Shown piece by piece: positions 18,635 through 28,336 of a stretch of DNA of 64,000 bases (positions within the stretch are counted from its first letter, which is position 1; every line of letters starts with the position of its first letter). The notes below the pieces were generated by a model, which ran no database searches, was not told where the DNA came from, and worked only from the letters and a program-made list of their open reading frames with translations. The stretch lies in the NCBI GenBank assembly GCA_020638035.1, contig JACKJI010000001.1:1-64000 (forward strand). The letters are read 5' to 3'. The position numbers were made by a program, and so were the translations under genes. Source of the stretch: Hyphomicrobiaceae bacterium. Lineage in GTDB: Bacteria > Pseudomonadota > Alphaproteobacteria > Rhizobiales > Hyphomicrobiaceae.

Positions 18635-21600
18635 AGCTATCCGACCTCTCCGTCACGCGTCCTGTATTCGCCAGCGTCCTGGCGCTGCTGCTCATTGTCT
18701 TCGGCATTGTCGCCTTCCAACGCCTGCCGCTGCGGCAGTATCCCGATATCGATCCACCAGTGGTGTCGATCGACGTCGCCTATCGGGGTGCGTCGGCCAC
18801 CGTGGTCGAGAACCGCATCACCGAACTCATCGAAGAACGCGTCGCAGGCGTCGAGGGAATTCGCTTCATTTCGTCCTCCAGCGAGGACGGACGCTCGCGC
18901 GTCAACATCGAGTTCAAGGTGGGTCGCGACGTCGATGCTGCCGCCAATGATATCCGCGATCGCGTCTCGACGATTCTCGACGACCTGCCGGTAGAGGCCG
19001 ATCCGCCGGAAATCCAGAAGGTCGATTCCAACGACGACGTCATCCTGTGGTTCAACCTCGCCTCCGACCGCATGACGGTTCCGGAACTCACCGACTACGC
19101 GGAACGCTACCTGGTCGACCGCTTCTCCGTGCTCGACGGCGTGGCGCGCGTACGCATTGGCGGCGAGCAGAAATTCGCGATGCGCATCTGGATTGACCGG
19201 CGGGCGTTGGCTGCCCGCGAGTTGACGGTCAACGATGTCGAACGGGCGTTGAGATCTGAAAACGTCGAACTGCCGGCTGGCTCGATCCAATCGGTGACAC
19301 GCCAGTTCACGGTCCGGCTCGACCGCAACTTCAAGTCCGCCGACGACTTTGCCAAGCTCGTGCTGAAGCGCGGCGACAACGGTTATCTGGTGCGTTTGGG
19401 CGACGTGGCGCGTGTGGTCAAGACTTCGCTGGAAGACCGCACGTTCTTCCGCGGCAATGGCGTCGCCATGGTCGGTCTCGGCATCATCAAGCAGTCGACC
19501 GCCAACACGATTGCAGTAGCGCGTGCCGCCAAGGCCGAACGAGACCGGTTGGCGCCGAACCTACCCGAAGGCACGAAGATTGCCGACAGCTACGACACGT
19601 CGGTATTCATCGAAGGCGCCATTCACGAGGTCTACAACACGCTCTTTATCGCCATTGGTCTCGTCATCCTGGTGATCCTGCTGTTCCTCGGCAGCTGGCG
19701 CGCGATGATCGTACCGGCGGTGACGGTGCCGATCTCGGTCGTTGCCACGTTCATCGTCCTCTACATGCTTGATTATTCGATCAACCTGCTGACGCTGCTC
19801 GCCCTCGTTCTGGCGATCGGCATGGTAGTCGACGATGCGATCGTCGTGCTGGAGAACATCTACCGCCGCATCTCGGAACTCGGAGAGACGCCGCTTGTCG
19901 CCGCCTATCTCGGCACCCGGCAGGTGGGCTTCGCCGTCATCGCAACGACGCTGGTGCTGATCTCGGTGTTCGTGCCAATCGCGTTCCTGGAGGGCGATAT
20001 CGGTCGCCTGTTCGCCGAGTTCGCGTTGACGATGTCCGCTGCCGTCGCGTTTTCCAGTCTGGTCGCGCTATCGCTGTCGCCAATGCTCGCCTCCAAGCTG
20101 CTGAAACCTTCAACCAGCCACAGCGCCTTCAACCGGTTCCTCGATCGGGTGCTGGGTGCGGTAGCGCGCGCCTACAGTCGCGTGCTGAGATGGTCGATCC
20201 GGCTGTGGGTCATCCCTCTCGTCGTGTTCGCCGGCATTTCCGGATCGATCTACTGGCTCCTGCAGCATGTGCCGTCCGAATACGCGCCCAAGGAGGACCG
20301 CGGCGCCTTCTTCGTGCTTGTCAACGGGCCCGAGGGCGCCACCTATGAGTACATGACGGAGTATATGAACGAGATCGAGCGGCGCATGATGCCCTACATC
20401 GAATCGGGCGAAGCAACGCGGCTTCTGGTGCGCACGCCGCGCTCGTTCGGCACGATTTCCTCATTCAACTCCGGCATCGTCATCTTCGTATTGGACGACT
20501 GGGCGAAGCGCCGCTCCGCGTTCGTCGTGATGAAGGAGATCGCGGGCAAGCTGGCGGATCTGCCCGGCGTGCGTGCCTTCCCGGTGATGCGCCAGGGATT
20601 TGGCCGGGCCGTGCAGAAGCCTGTACAGTTCGTGGTCGGCGGCGGCACTTACCAGGAGTTGGCGAAGTGGCGTGACGTCCTCAACCAGAAGATTGCCGAG
20701 ACCAACCCGGGCCTGGAAGGCGTCGACTGGGACTACAAAGAGACGAAACCGCAATTCGACGTGAAGATCGACTATGACCGTGCGGCGGAACTCGGCGTTT
20801 CCGTCGCCGACGTCGGCCGCACGTTGGAGACCATGCTCGGCTCGCGCAAGGTGACGACCTATATCGAGCAGGGCAAGGAGTATGACGTCATCGTCGAAGG
20901 CGTACGCGAAACACAGCAGACGCCGACCGACCTGCAGAACATCTATGTCCGCTCAAACAGATCCAACCAGCTCATACCGCTGTCGAACGTCGTGAAGCTG
21001 ACCGAGCGCGCCGATTCGGGCACGCTCAACCGCTACAATCGCGTGCGGGCGATCACGCTGGAAGCCAATCTTGCGGAAAATCTCGCCCTCGGCGACGCGC
21101 TCACCTACCTGGAGAAGCTGGTGCGCGACAACCTGCCGTCGACGGCGATCATCGACTACAAGGGCCAGTCGCGAGATTTCAAGCAGTCCTCGTCCTCGAT
21201 CCTGTTCGCGTTCGTCTTAGGTGTGCTGATCGTATTCATGGTGCTGGCGGCACAGTTCGAGAGCTGGATCCATCCGTTCGTGATCATGCTGACGGTGCCG
21301 CTGGCCATCGCCGGCGGACTGGCCGGGTTGTATCTGACCGGCGGCACGCTCAACATCTACAGTCAGGTCGGCCTGATCGCGCTGGTCGGATTGGCGGCTA
21401 AGAACGGCATCCTGATCGTCGAGTTCGCCAACCAGTTGCGCGACGAGGGCATGGATTTCGACGAAGCGCTGATCGAGGCTTCGCGCGTGCGCTTCCGGCC
21501 GATCCTGATGACCGGCATCACCACCGTTGCCGGCGCCGTACCGCTGATACTGTCCTTCGGCGCTGGCGCGGAAACGCGGGTCGTGATCGGCATCGTGGTG

Positions 21601-21765
21601 TTCGCGGGCGTGCTCGTCGCAACGTTGATGACGTTGTTTGTCGTGCCGGTCGCCTACAGTCTCATCGCGCGGCGAACCGGATCGCCAGGCGACGTGCAGC
21701 GCAAGCTCGACCACGAACTCTCCGCGACCGGCGGTGGCACGTCTGCTCCGGCGCCGGCGGAATAG
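18631..21765 (+). CDS. RND multidrug efflux pump, inner-membrane subunit
   Basis: A 1044-residue HAE1-type RND transporter. It starts with LSVTRPVFASVLALLL (TM1) and the porter region RLPLRQYPDIDPPVVSI. TM4 carries the paired proton-relay aspartates in GMVVDDAIVVLENI (Asp401, Asp402), and TM10 the partner lysine in GLAAKNGILIVEFA. Two large periplasmic loops and 12 membrane segments match the family, and the length is normal. It starts with GTG inside the adaptor's stop codon. The sequence reads like the MexF/MdtB/OqxB group of drug and solvent exporters, but the substrate cannot be given. No regulator gene adjoins it. Confidence 0.95.
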   Translation: MKLSDLSVTRPVFASVLALLLIVFGIVAFQRLPLRQYPDIDPPVVSIDVAYRGASATVVENRITELIEERVAGVEGIRFISSSSEDGRSRVNIEFKVGRDVDAAANDIRDRVSTILDDLPVEADPPEIQKVDSNDDVILWFNLASDRMTVPELTDYAERYLVDRFSVLDGVARVRIGGEQKFAMRIWIDRRALAARELTVNDVERALRSENVELPAGSIQSVTRQFTVRLDRNFKSADDFAKLVLKRGDNGYLVRLGDVARVVKTSLEDRTFFRGNGVAMVGLGIIKQSTANTIAVARAAKAERDRLAPNLPEGTKIADSYDTSVFIEGAIHEVYNTLFIAIGLVILVILLFLGSWRAMIVPAVTVPISVVATFIVLYMLDYSINLLTLLALVLAIGMVVDDAIVVLENIYRRISELGETPLVAAYLGTRQVGFAVIATTLVLISVFVPIAFLEGDIGRLFAEFALTMSAAVAFSSLVALSLSPMLASKLLKPSTSHSAFNRFLDRVLGAVARAYSRVLRWSIRLWVIPLVVFAGISGSIYWLLQHVPSEYAPKEDRGAFFVLVNGPEGATYEYMTEYMNEIERRMMPYIESGEATRLLVRTPRSFGTISSFNSGIVIFVLDDWAKRRSAFVVMKEIAGKLADLPGVRAFPVMRQGFGRAVQKPVQFVVGGGTYQELAKWRDVLNQKIAETNPGLEGVDWDYKETKPQFDVKIDYDRAAELGVSVADVGRTLETMLGSRKVTTYIEQGKEYDVIVEGVRETQQTPTDLQNIYVRSNRSNQLIPLSNVVKLTERADSGTLNRYNRVRAITLEANLAENLALGDALTYLEKLVRDNLPSTAIIDYKGQSRDFKQSSSSILFAFVLGVLIVFMVLAAQFESWIHPFVIMLTVPLAIAGGLAGLYLTGGTLNIYSQVGLIALVGLAAKNGILIVEFANQLRDEGMDFDEALIEASRVRFRPILMTGITTVAGAVPLILSFGAGAETRVVIGIVVFAGVLVATLMTLFVVPVAYSLIARRTGSPGDVQRKLDHELSATGGGTSAPAPAE

Positions 21766-21843
21766 CCGCTACTGAAATGCATGTCGGGTGATCAGGCGGT
21801 TGCGTGAAGCCAAACCGCTCGTCCATATGGCGCCGCCGGAGGC

Positions 21844-22290
21844 TCAAGCCGCCAAGGCGGCATCGGCTGTGCCGGTTTTTGCACCGGCCGTCATTGATCC
21901 GGTGATGACACGCAGGTTCGGGCGGCGCACGGCAAGCTCCGACAACATGCGCTGCGGGTTGAAGCCCCAGGTCATATTGATGCGCTGGTGGGCAGCGGCG
22001 CGGGCGGCGTCCGCCAGCAGCGCATAGCCACGGTCGAGCAGCAGGGCGCGCAACCGGGCAGCCTTGAACACGTCAACGAGGCTCCACAAGCGGATAAGCG
22101 CGACGACGCCTTCGGCGGTCGGACCATCGAAGCGCTGCCAGAAGCGCTCTTCAAGGTTGGAGCGATCTTCCGGCGTCGCGCCGCGCATGAGGATCAGCGC
22201 ACGGCCGTCTTCGATCAGCAGGCGCATGGCGAGCGCGAGCGTTTCTGGCTTGGCCTGAGGCAGGTCGGTGAGGTCGATGGCGGGGCTCAT
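21844..22290 (-). CDS. Conserved protein of unknown function
   Basis: A 148-residue, mostly helical protein without signal peptide or membrane segment. Visible features are ALAMRLLIEDGRALILMRGA near the start, FWQRFDGPTAEGVVALIRLW in the middle and INMTWGFNPQRML, then an Ala-rich end. I do not recognise the family. It follows the small cold-shock-like gene after a 27-base gap on the same strand, so the two probably form an operon. It converges with the RND pump gene. Starts at 22290 (MSPAIDL) and 22311 are both possible. Confidence 0.65.
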   Translation of the reverse strand: MSPAIDLTDLPQAKPETLALAMRLLIEDGRALILMRGATPEDRSNLEERFWQRFDGPTAEGVVALIRLWSLVDVFKAARLRALLLDRGYALLADAARAAAHQRINMTWGFNPQRMLSELAVRRPNLRVITGSMTAGAKTGTADAALAA

Positions 22291-22317
22291 GGTTCTTCGT
22301 CTCCGGCTCACGTTGCC

Positions 22318-22545
22318 TTACGAGCGGCCGGCGGGACCGAAAACGGTCCACGGCGTGCCCTTGAGAAGGATGATGTCGGTCGGCCGGTTTGCGACGACGA
22401 CGAAATCGACCGTTAGGCCAACAAGACGGCCCGCGGAATTGATGATCTGCGATTTGGTAAACCGATACTTACGGCCATTGTCGGCAACGATGACGCCGAA
22501 GCCGATGTCGTCGCGGAACTTGGTGATTTCGCCTTGGATCTGCAT
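22318..22545 (-). CDS. Small cold-shock-domain-like (OB-fold) protein
   Basis: A 75-residue protein with the look of a single OB fold: MQIQGEITKFRDDIGFGVIV, then NGRKYRFTKSQI and a final strand VDFVVVANRPTDIILLKG. The pattern (G-x-I-x-x-F, G-F-G-x-I, D-N-G-x-K) resembles cold-shock proteins, but the RNP1 aromatic motif is not canonical. RNA or DNA binding is therefore only possible. The start at 22545 is fixed by an excellent Shine-Dalgarno, AAGGAGGG, 5 bases upstream. A longer frame to 22794 lacks such a site. It is followed by the 148-residue unknown protein and is divergent from the alpha-2-macroglobulin gene; the 439-base gap between them (22546-22984) holds no gene I can support. Confidence 0.75.
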   Translation of the reverse strand: MQIQGEITKFRDDIGFGVIVADNGRKYRFTKSQIINSAGRLVGLTVDFVVVANRPTDIILLKGTPWTVFGPAGRS

Positions 22546-22984
22546 CGCTCCCTCCTTGGGGCTCGCGTGGTCACGAAAGGTTGATGCAGACACCATGCGG
22601 CAGTTCGGCGAGGCGCGCTGTTTCGGGCGAAACAGGCGGAAAAATTGGCTGCAGTTGCAGATACCAAATCCCGGCAAGGGGACGGGCAGCCCCGATCGCG
22701 CAAGGAGCCGACTCCGTTTGCCGGCTGCTGTCAGAACCATCCCGAACCATGCCGTCCAAGGCTGGTCGACGCCAAAACATCCGTGAGCTGCCATTCCTGG
22801 GCCAAACGGAAAATCCCCGAAAATTGGGTGAAACGACTGGCAAGTTCCGACAAGACCCGCGCTATCGCCGCGGTTCGGTCATTCCCGGGTGATTGGCTTC
22901 ACGAATTCCTCCCGAGCCCGGATGATGCCGTCCGATCGGTTCGCCGACAGCGAATTCCTCCGACGCCAGCCAAGGTCGCCAGTC

Positions 22985-25900
22985 ATGACACATTTCGAGA
23001 AGCTCTTTTCCGCCCTGCTCATCGGACTTGCGATGCTGAGCGCCACCGCTCTCGCCATCATGGCATTCGAGGTGCGGCACGCCCGCGCCGAGCCGGCCAC
23101 GTTCATTCACGGCGGCCTCGCCAAGGATGGTGAACGCTACGAGACGTATTTGAAGTCGCACTGGAAGCCGGGCCGCCAGAGCCCTGCGCAGCTCATTGCT
23201 GCCGGATCGAAAGCGATGGGCAAGGATGCGCGCGAGGCGGCACGCAACTATGCCATGGCCGCGGTCGGGCAGCCGGCAAACGCGGAAGGCTGGATCGGGC
23301 TGGCACAGGCGCTGCTCGCCATCGAGCCCGATCCCAACAAGGGCAGCGAGCGCTACGACCTGCCGGTCAATGCGTCCGGCGCCGCCTATCTGGCGCAGGA
23401 GCGGGCAAGCAACAAGGCACAGCGCGCCCGCGCATTGGCGGTTCTCTCGCAGGCGTTGAAGCGGCGCGCGTTCTGGCGGCCGGCGATCGAGTCGCTGAAG
23501 GCAAGCCTGATGTTGGTGTCGGATACCGAAACACAGGCTGAACTCGATCGGCTCATGGCCGAGCACGGCTTCCGCATGACCGACTACCGCACCGACAGTG
23601 AGGCGGCTTCGCCCCGCGTCTGCCTGCAGTTCTCCGAGGAACTCGCACGCGGCTCGGTCGACTTCTCCAAGTATGTCAGTGTCGGCGGCCAGGATCCCTC
23701 GGGCGTTACTGCGGAAAACAAGCAGCTGTGCATCGAGGGACTGAAGCACGGCGAGCGCTATGAGATCCAGCTCAAGGCCGGCCTGCCATCGAGCGTCGGC
23801 GAGTCGCTGTCGAAGTCGATTGACGTTGCGCTCTATGTGCCGGACCGCAAGCCAGCAGTGCGCTTCACCGGACGCGCCTACGTGTTGCCGAGCCGCGGCC
23901 AGCAGGGCATTCCGCTGGTCTCTATCAACACCTCGGCAGTGGCCATCGAGATCTATCGCGTCGGCGACCGCAATCTGGCGCAGACATTACAAAACGGCGA
24001 CCTCGCCCGCCAGCTTTCGACCTGGGACGTGGAGACGATCCAGAACCGCAACGGTGAGAAGATCTATGCGGGTGAGCTGCCTGTGACGCAGAAGCTCAAC
24101 GCCGAGGTGACGACGGCGGTACCGGTCGGCGATGCGGTAGGCGCGCTGAAGCCCGGCGCCTACGTGATGATCGCCAAGCCCGTCCACAAGACCGGCAACA
24201 ACGACTCGCAGATCGCCTCGCAATGGTTCATCGTCTCTGATCTCGGCTTGACCGCATTCACCGGCAATGACGGGCTGCATGCGTTCGTTCGCTCGCTCGC
24301 CGACACCAAACCGATCTCCAACGCGAAGGTGCGGCTCGTCGCGCGCAACAACGAGGTGTTGGCAGAAGCCGAAACCGACGCCAAGGGCTATGCGCGCTTT
24401 GCCGCCAATCTCGCCAAAGGCGAAGGCGGTCTTGCTCCGGCGATCCTGATCGCGGAGAAGGCGGGCGGCGTCGAATATGCATTCCTCGACCTCACGAGCG
24501 CGGCGTTCGATCTGTCGGACCGCGGCGTCAAAGGCCGCGACGCGCCGGGCGCCATCGACGCGTATATCTACACCGAACGCGGTGTCTACAGGCCGGGCGA
24601 GACGGTGCATCTGGCCGGCATCGTCCGCGACGGCGCCGGCCAGGCGGTGACGACACCGATGACACTGATCGTCACGCGCCCGGACGGCGTCACGCACCGC
24701 TCACTCGTCCTCACCGACAAGGGCCTCGGCGGCCGCACCACCGAACTGCACCTGACGAGCGCATCGCAGACCGGAACGTGGCGCGCGCGCCTGCATGCCG
24801 ATCCCACCGCCGATGCCATCGCGCAGGTCTCGTTCCTGGTTGAAGACTTCGCGCCCGAGCGCCTCGACATGACGTTGACGGCACCCGACAAGCCCCTGCA
24901 GCCGGAACAGACGCAATCGATCAAGGTTGCCGGCAAGTATCTTTATGGGCCGCCCGCAGCGGGTCTCGGCCTGGAAGGCGACATCATCGTCAGGCCGGCG
25001 GCGGGAGGCATTGCTGGCTTCGAGGGCTATCACTTCGGACTGGCTGACGAGCAGATCAATCCCGTGCGCCAGCCGCTCGAGAACCTGGTCGACACGGGCG
25101 CGGACGGCAATGCGGATGTACCCGTGCTGCTGCCGGCGATCCCCGATACCGCGCGGCCCTTGGAGGCACAGGTTCTGGTGCGGCTCAAGGAGCCCGGCGG
25201 GCGCTCGATCGAACGTAGCGTGACGATGCCGGTGATGGCGCCGCGTCAGCGGATCGGCATCAAGCCCTTGTTCAAGTCGCAGGATCTCGGCGAGGAGAGC
25301 GGCAAGGATGCGTCCTTCGAGCTCATTCATCTCGATCGCGACACCAAACGCTCGGCCGTCAACGGCGCCAAGTGGCAGCTGATGCGGCTGGAGACGAGCT
25401 GGCAGTGGTATGCCCGTGATGGCGTGTGGACCTATGAGGCCGTCACCTTCACGCGCAAGGCGGCGAGCGGCAGCATTGACATCGGCGCCGACAAGCCCGC
25501 CAGCATCACCGCTCCGGTCGGCTATGGTCGCTATCGCCTCGAGGTGACAACCGACGGCACCGACGCCGCCGCGTCAAGCTATGCCTTCAGCGCCGGCTGG
25601 TTCGTCAGTGGCGATGATCCCGACAGCCCTGAGGTACTCGACGTTGCACTCGACAAACCGACCTATGCCGCAGGCGAGACCGCCAAGCTTCGGATCGCGT
25701 CGAAGTATGCCGGCACCGCGCTCGTGGCCGTGCTCGGCTCCGATCTGCACGAGATGCGCGAGGTCGCCGTCGAAAAGGGCGACACCGAAGTGGCACTCAC
25801 CGTGTCGCAGACCTGGGGTGCGGGTGCGTACGTCACTGTGCTGATGTACCGGCCGATGGACGAGGCTCTCAAACGGATGCCAGGCCGCTCTCTGGGCCTT

Positions 25901-28327
25901 GCTTGGCTTGGGCTCGATCCCGCCCCGCGCACACTCACGATCTCGCTCGATGCACCCGAAAAAGTGAAATCCGGCAGCACGCTCGCCGTTCCGGTGGCGC
26001 TCGGTGGCTTGCCCGCAGGCGAAGAGGCACGCGTGACAGTCGCGGCCGTCGACGTCGGCGTGCTCAACGTGACACGGTTCAAAACCCCGGCTCCGCAGAG
26101 CTGGTTCTACCAGCAGCGCAAGCTCGGCACCGAAATCCGCGACTTCTATGGCCGGCTGATCGACGGCATGCGCGCCGAGCGCGGCACGCTGCGCTCGGGC
26201 GGTGACGGCGGCGGCCCGGAGATGCAAGGCGCGCCACCCACCGAAGACATCCTCTCGCTGTTCTCCGGCATCGTGACCGTCGGTGCGGACGGCAAGGCGA
26301 CCGTGTCGTTCGAGATGCCCGACTTCAACGGCTCGGTGCGGCTGATGGCCGTCGCATGGAGCGGCGACAAGGTCGGCTCGGCGGACAAGACGGTGATCGT
26401 CCGCGACGAGATCGCGGTGACGATGACGACACCGCGGTTCCTGACGCTGGGTGACGAGGCCCGCCTGACGCTCGATCTGCATAACGTCGAAGGACCGGCG
26501 GCCCTCTACCAGCTCAGCGTCGATCGCTCGCGCGCCGAAACAGAAGGCACGCCGAAGGAGCGCGTCACCGACAAGACGATCGACCTCAAGACCGGCGCGC
26601 GTCTCGTCGAGCGCATTGCGTTGAAGCCGGCAGACGTCGGTCTCTTCGCCTACGACGTGCGCATCGCCGGCCCAGGCGGCATCGACGTCAAGCGCCGTGT
26701 GCGGCTCGACGTCAAGCCGCCCGCCGGCGACATCAAGCGCACGACGGTGGCCAAGATCGCGCCCAAAGGCAGCCTGACGCTGTCGAAGGATCTCGTTGCC
26801 GATCTCATCGCCAGCCGCACGCGCATCAACCTGTCGGCCGGTCCGCAGGCACGCTTCGACGTACCGGGCCTGCTCACCTCGCTCGACCGTTATCCTTACG
26901 GCTGCGCCGAGCAGACAGTGTCGCGCGCCTTGCCGCTCGTCTATGCCAATGCAATTGCGAGCCGCATCGGCATCGACACTGACAAGGCGCTGAAGGAGCG
27001 CGTGCAGAAGGCGATCGACCACGTGTTCGCGATGCAGGACAGCTCAGGTGCGTTCGGTATCTGGGGTCCATCGGAACCCGACCTGTGGCTCACCGCCTAT
27101 GTCGCGGACTTCCTGACACGCACCAGGGAAGCGGGATTCGAAGTACGCGCGGAAGCCTTCACCCAGGCGCTCGACAGGTTGCAGAACTTCATTTCCTACG
27201 CACAGGACTTCGAGAAAGGCGGCGAGGACCGGGCCTATGCGCTCTATGTTCTCGCCCGTAACAGCCGCGCCCCGATCGGTGAGCTGCGTTATTACGTCGA
27301 CGCGCGTCTCGACCGCTTCTCCACGCCGCTTGCCAAGGCGCAGCTCGGCGCGGCTCTCGCCATGATGGGTGACAAGACGCGCGCGGAGCGGGCCTTCGCG
27401 GCAGCGGTGGCGGCACTCGATGCGCAGGGCGCCGACATCTCGCGCGGCGATTACGGCTCGGGCCTGCGTGATGGCGCAGCACTCGTGACGCTCGCCTCCG
27501 AGACCGGCATTGCCAAGGCGGAAGCGCCACGCCTCGTCGACGTCATCGCCAAGGCCTATGCGGCGCGCGGCTACACTTCGACACAGGAACAGGCGTGGCT
27601 GCTGCTTGCAGCAAACGCACTGTCGGATGAAGCGACCGCCGCGCGGCTGATCCTCGATGGTGCACCATTGCAAGCCCCCATCTTCCGGCCGTTGACGCCG
27701 GCGGAGATCAGCAAGGACGGCGGGCTCAAGCTGGCCAACGACGGCGATGCGGCGATCGAGGTCGTCGTCTCGGTGATCGGCGCCTCGCTGACACCGGAGC
27801 CGGCCGCATCGAAAGGCTTCACGGTGAAGCGCAGCTACTACACGCTCGATGGCCGTCAGGTCGATCTGGCGAGTGGTGCGGGCGGCAAGGCGACACTCAC
27901 CCAGAACGAACGGCTCGTTGCCGTGCTGACCGTGGAAACACGCGAAGCCGGCGGTCGCGTGCTGCTGGTCGACCGGCTGCCGGCAGGCCTCGAGATCGAG
28001 AACCCGCGGCTCGTGCAGTCAGGCGATATCAAGTCACTCGGCTGGCTCGCGGGAACCGTCTCGCCCGAGCACACCGAGTTCCGTGACGATCGCTTCGTCG
28101 CCTCCTTCAACCTGTTCAACTCACAACAACAGAACGGGACGGAAGGCACCGGCGGCGATGCGACCAAGACCGAAGCGCCACTGCGAACCGCATCGGCGGC
28201 CTACATCGTGCGCGCGGTGACACCCGGCACATTCGTGCACCCGGCGGCAACCGTTGAGGACATGTACCGTCCCGACCGCTACGCACGCAGCGCCGCCGGC
28301 ACGCTCACGATCTCGGGCAAGGAGTAG
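22985..28327 (+). CDS. Bacterial alpha-2-macroglobulin (thioester-containing protease trap)
   Basis: A 1780-residue periplasmic protein of the YfhM/BAMP family, thought to trap proteases that enter when the envelope is breached. The N-terminus (LFSALLIGLAMLSATALAIM) is a signal or anchor, without a lipobox. Macroglobulin domains follow, including VYRPGETVHLAGIVRD (near residue 540) and the long central region. The thioester motif YGCAEQT is intact (Cys1307 with Gln1310), in a helical thioester domain (to ~1600). ATG 22985 was chosen over an upstream in-frame ATG at 22889. The penicillin-binding protein PbpC gene starts 9 bases after the stop, the usual partner arrangement, suggesting joint envelope defence and repair. 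Confidence 0.93.
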   Translation: MTHFEKLFSALLIGLAMLSATALAIMAFEVRHARAEPATFIHGGLAKDGERYETYLKSHWKPGRQSPAQLIAAGSKAMGKDAREAARNYAMAAVGQPANAEGWIGLAQALLAIEPDPNKGSERYDLPVNASGAAYLAQERASNKAQRARALAVLSQALKRRAFWRPAIESLKASLMLVSDTETQAELDRLMAEHGFRMTDYRTDSEAASPRVCLQFSEELARGSVDFSKYVSVGGQDPSGVTAENKQLCIEGLKHGERYEIQLKAGLPSSVGESLSKSIDVALYVPDRKPAVRFTGRAYVLPSRGQQGIPLVSINTSAVAIEIYRVGDRNLAQTLQNGDLARQLSTWDVETIQNRNGEKIYAGELPVTQKLNAEVTTAVPVGDAVGALKPGAYVMIAKPVHKTGNNDSQIASQWFIVSDLGLTAFTGNDGLHAFVRSLADTKPISNAKVRLVARNNEVLAEAETDAKGYARFAANLAKGEGGLAPAILIAEKAGGVEYAFLDLTSAAFDLSDRGVKGRDAPGAIDAYIYTERGVYRPGETVHLAGIVRDGAGQAVTTPMTLIVTRPDGVTHRSLVLTDKGLGGRTTELHLTSASQTGTWRARLHADPTADAIAQVSFLVEDFAPERLDMTLTAPDKPLQPEQTQSIKVAGKYLYGPPAAGLGLEGDIIVRPAAGGIAGFEGYHFGLADEQINPVRQPLENLVDTGADGNADVPVLLPAIPDTARPLEAQVLVRLKEPGGRSIERSVTMPVMAPRQRIGIKPLFKSQDLGEESGKDASFELIHLDRDTKRSAVNGAKWQLMRLETSWQWYARDGVWTYEAVTFTRKAASGSIDIGADKPASITAPVGYGRYRLEVTTDGTDAAASSYAFSAGWFVSGDDPDSPEVLDVALDKPTYAAGETAKLRIASKYAGTALVAVLGSDLHEMREVAVEKGDTEVALTVSQTWGAGAYVTVLMYRPMDEALKRMPGRSLGLAWLGLDPAPRTLTISLDAPEKVKSGSTLAVPVALGGLPAGEEARVTVAAVDVGVLNVTRFKTPAPQSWFYQQRKLGTEIRDFYGRLIDGMRAERGTLRSGGDGGGPEMQGAPPTEDILSLFSGIVTVGADGKATVSFEMPDFNGSVRLMAVAWSGDKVGSADKTVIVRDEIAVTMTTPRFLTLGDEARLTLDLHNVEGPAALYQLSVDRSRAETEGTPKERVTDKTIDLKTGARLVERIALKPADVGLFAYDVRIAGPGGIDVKRRVRLDVKPPAGDIKRTTVAKIAPKGSLTLSKDLVADLIASRTRINLSAGPQARFDVPGLLTSLDRYPYGCAEQTVSRALPLVYANAIASRIGIDTDKALKERVQKAIDHVFAMQDSSGAFGIWGPSEPDLWLTAYVADFLTRTREAGFEVRAEAFTQALDRLQNFISYAQDFEKGGEDRAYALYVLARNSRAPIGELRYYVDARLDRFSTPLAKAQLGAALAMMGDKTRAERAFAAAVAALDAQGADISRGDYGSGLRDGAALVTLASETGIAKAEAPRLVDVIAKAYAARGYTSTQEQAWLLLAANALSDEATAARLILDGAPLQAPIFRPLTPAEISKDGGLKLANDGDAAIEVVVSVIGASLTPEPAASKGFTVKRSYYTLDGRQVDLASGAGGKATLTQNERLVAVLTVETREAGGRVLLVDRLPAGLEIENPRLVQSGDIKSLGWLAGTVSPEHTEFRDDRFVASFNLFNSQQQNGTEGTGGDATKTEAPLRTASAAYIVRAVTPGTFVHPAATVEDMYRPDRYARSAAGTLTISGKE

Positions 28328-28336
28328 GTCGCAGCG

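Noticed and set aside
25574..27022. 482-codon open frame on the minus strand
   Set aside because: Antisense to the alpha-2-macroglobulin gene, which has clear family motifs; a by-product of codon bias.
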